From positions 10,048 to 16,305 of the forward strand of contig DIHJ01000007.1 in the NCBI GenBank assembly GCA_002420105.1: a DNA stretch of 6,258 bases, given 5' to 3'. The notes under the pieces were generated by a model. That model worked only from the letters and a program-made list of their open reading frames with translations, was not told where the DNA came from and ran no database searches. Shown here one piece after another: positions 6,035-6,258 of the stretch. Position numbers and translations under genes: made by a program. Within the stretch, counting starts at the first letter, position 1. Every line of letters begins with the position of its first letter. This DNA is from Nitrospira sp. UBA5699. Lineage in GTDB: Bacteria > Nitrospirota > Nitrospiria > Nitrospirales > Nitrospiraceae.

Positions 6035-6258
6035 AGGTTCAAACGGCGCGCTAGTCGTGCCGGAGAGATGATCCCACACGCTTTCTTCATATTCGCCCTT
6101 GAGGGCCTTCTTCAGATTGTCCCAGGCGCTCGTGCGGGGGAAGAAGGCTTGGGAGACGTGGAAACAGAGATCGTTGTAATCGGTATCGAGGAACCAGGCC
6201 GGCACATCCTGACCCGATCGGTGATCGACCTCCATCGTGATGGGATCGAACACATCCA
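5957..6258 (-). CDS. C-terminal end of a probable site-specific DNA methyltransferase (5' part beyond the window)
   Basis: The frame is open to the window edge, giving about 99 residues of a C-terminus. The segment contains VPAWFLDTDYNDLCF, QAFFP, AWDNLKKALKGEY, VWDHLSGT and the tail VKVIDDRGNELLVVKKLA. I recall this type of ending (CWFLDTDYD..., ...KVIDDRGNE) from the methyltransferases that accompany BPTD_3080-like restriction subunits. No catalytic motif (DPPY, FxGxG) lies in view, so the call rests on this memory and on the restriction gene downstream. A GTG at 6253 could be read as a start, but the open frame and domain continuity argue for an internal Val. It is the first visible gene of the - strand operon; its stop is followed by the antitoxin block rather than by the restriction gene. 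Confidence 0.62.
   Translation of the reverse strand, partial: DVFDPITMEVDHRSGQDVPAWFLDTDYNDLCFHVSQAFFPRTSAWDNLKKALKGEYEESVWDHLSGTTSAPFEPGEHRQIAVKVIDDRGNELLVVKKLA

Noticed and set aside
5957..6253. A free-standing 98-residue gene starting at GTG 6253
   Set aside because: The frame stays open to the window edge and the sequence reads as the C-terminal end of a larger enzyme.

Overview
The window looks like part of a defence or accessory locus from a moderately GC-rich environmental bacterium. A Nitrospira-like origin is my impression from the style of the two left-hand genes, but nothing here (no rRNA, no marker gene) proves it. Every base lies in, or within about 140 bases of, a protein-coding gene; I saw no tRNA, rRNA, CRISPR array or transposase.

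Left part (1-1125, + strand): the 3' end of a mercuric-reductase-like flavoprotein, then an exported DUF3047 protein. These look like ordinary resident genes, probably co-transcribed. They converge with the rest of the window at about position 1130.

Right part (1135-6258, all on the - strand, read from right to left): the C-terminal end of what is probably a site-specific DNA methyltransferase (runs off the window); two tandem DUF2281-type antitoxins, 47% identical to each other; a PIN-domain toxin overlapping the second antitoxin; a short leftover copy of the methyltransferase C-terminus; a MntA-like nucleotidyltransferase; a HEPN protein; and a 1036-residue type III-like restriction subunit (helicase plus PD-(D/E)XK nuclease). 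Genes overlap or sit close together, so the strand reads as one operon or a few coupled ones.

The most interesting structure is an 80-bp direct repeat (79/80 identical) at 4970-5049 and 5955-6034. It is the 3' end of the methyltransferase gene, including its stop codon. The antitoxin-antitoxin-PIN block lies exactly between the two copies. The simplest reading is that a toxin-antitoxin cassette of about 1 kb was placed at the 3' end of the methyltransferase gene and left that gene's tail on both sides, splitting a restriction-modification operon that already carried an MNT-HEPN pair. A second small signal is a hairpin at 4654-4677 that would cover the ribosome binding site of the HEPN gene inside the nucleotidyltransferase reading frame, which could tie toxin translation to antitoxin translation.
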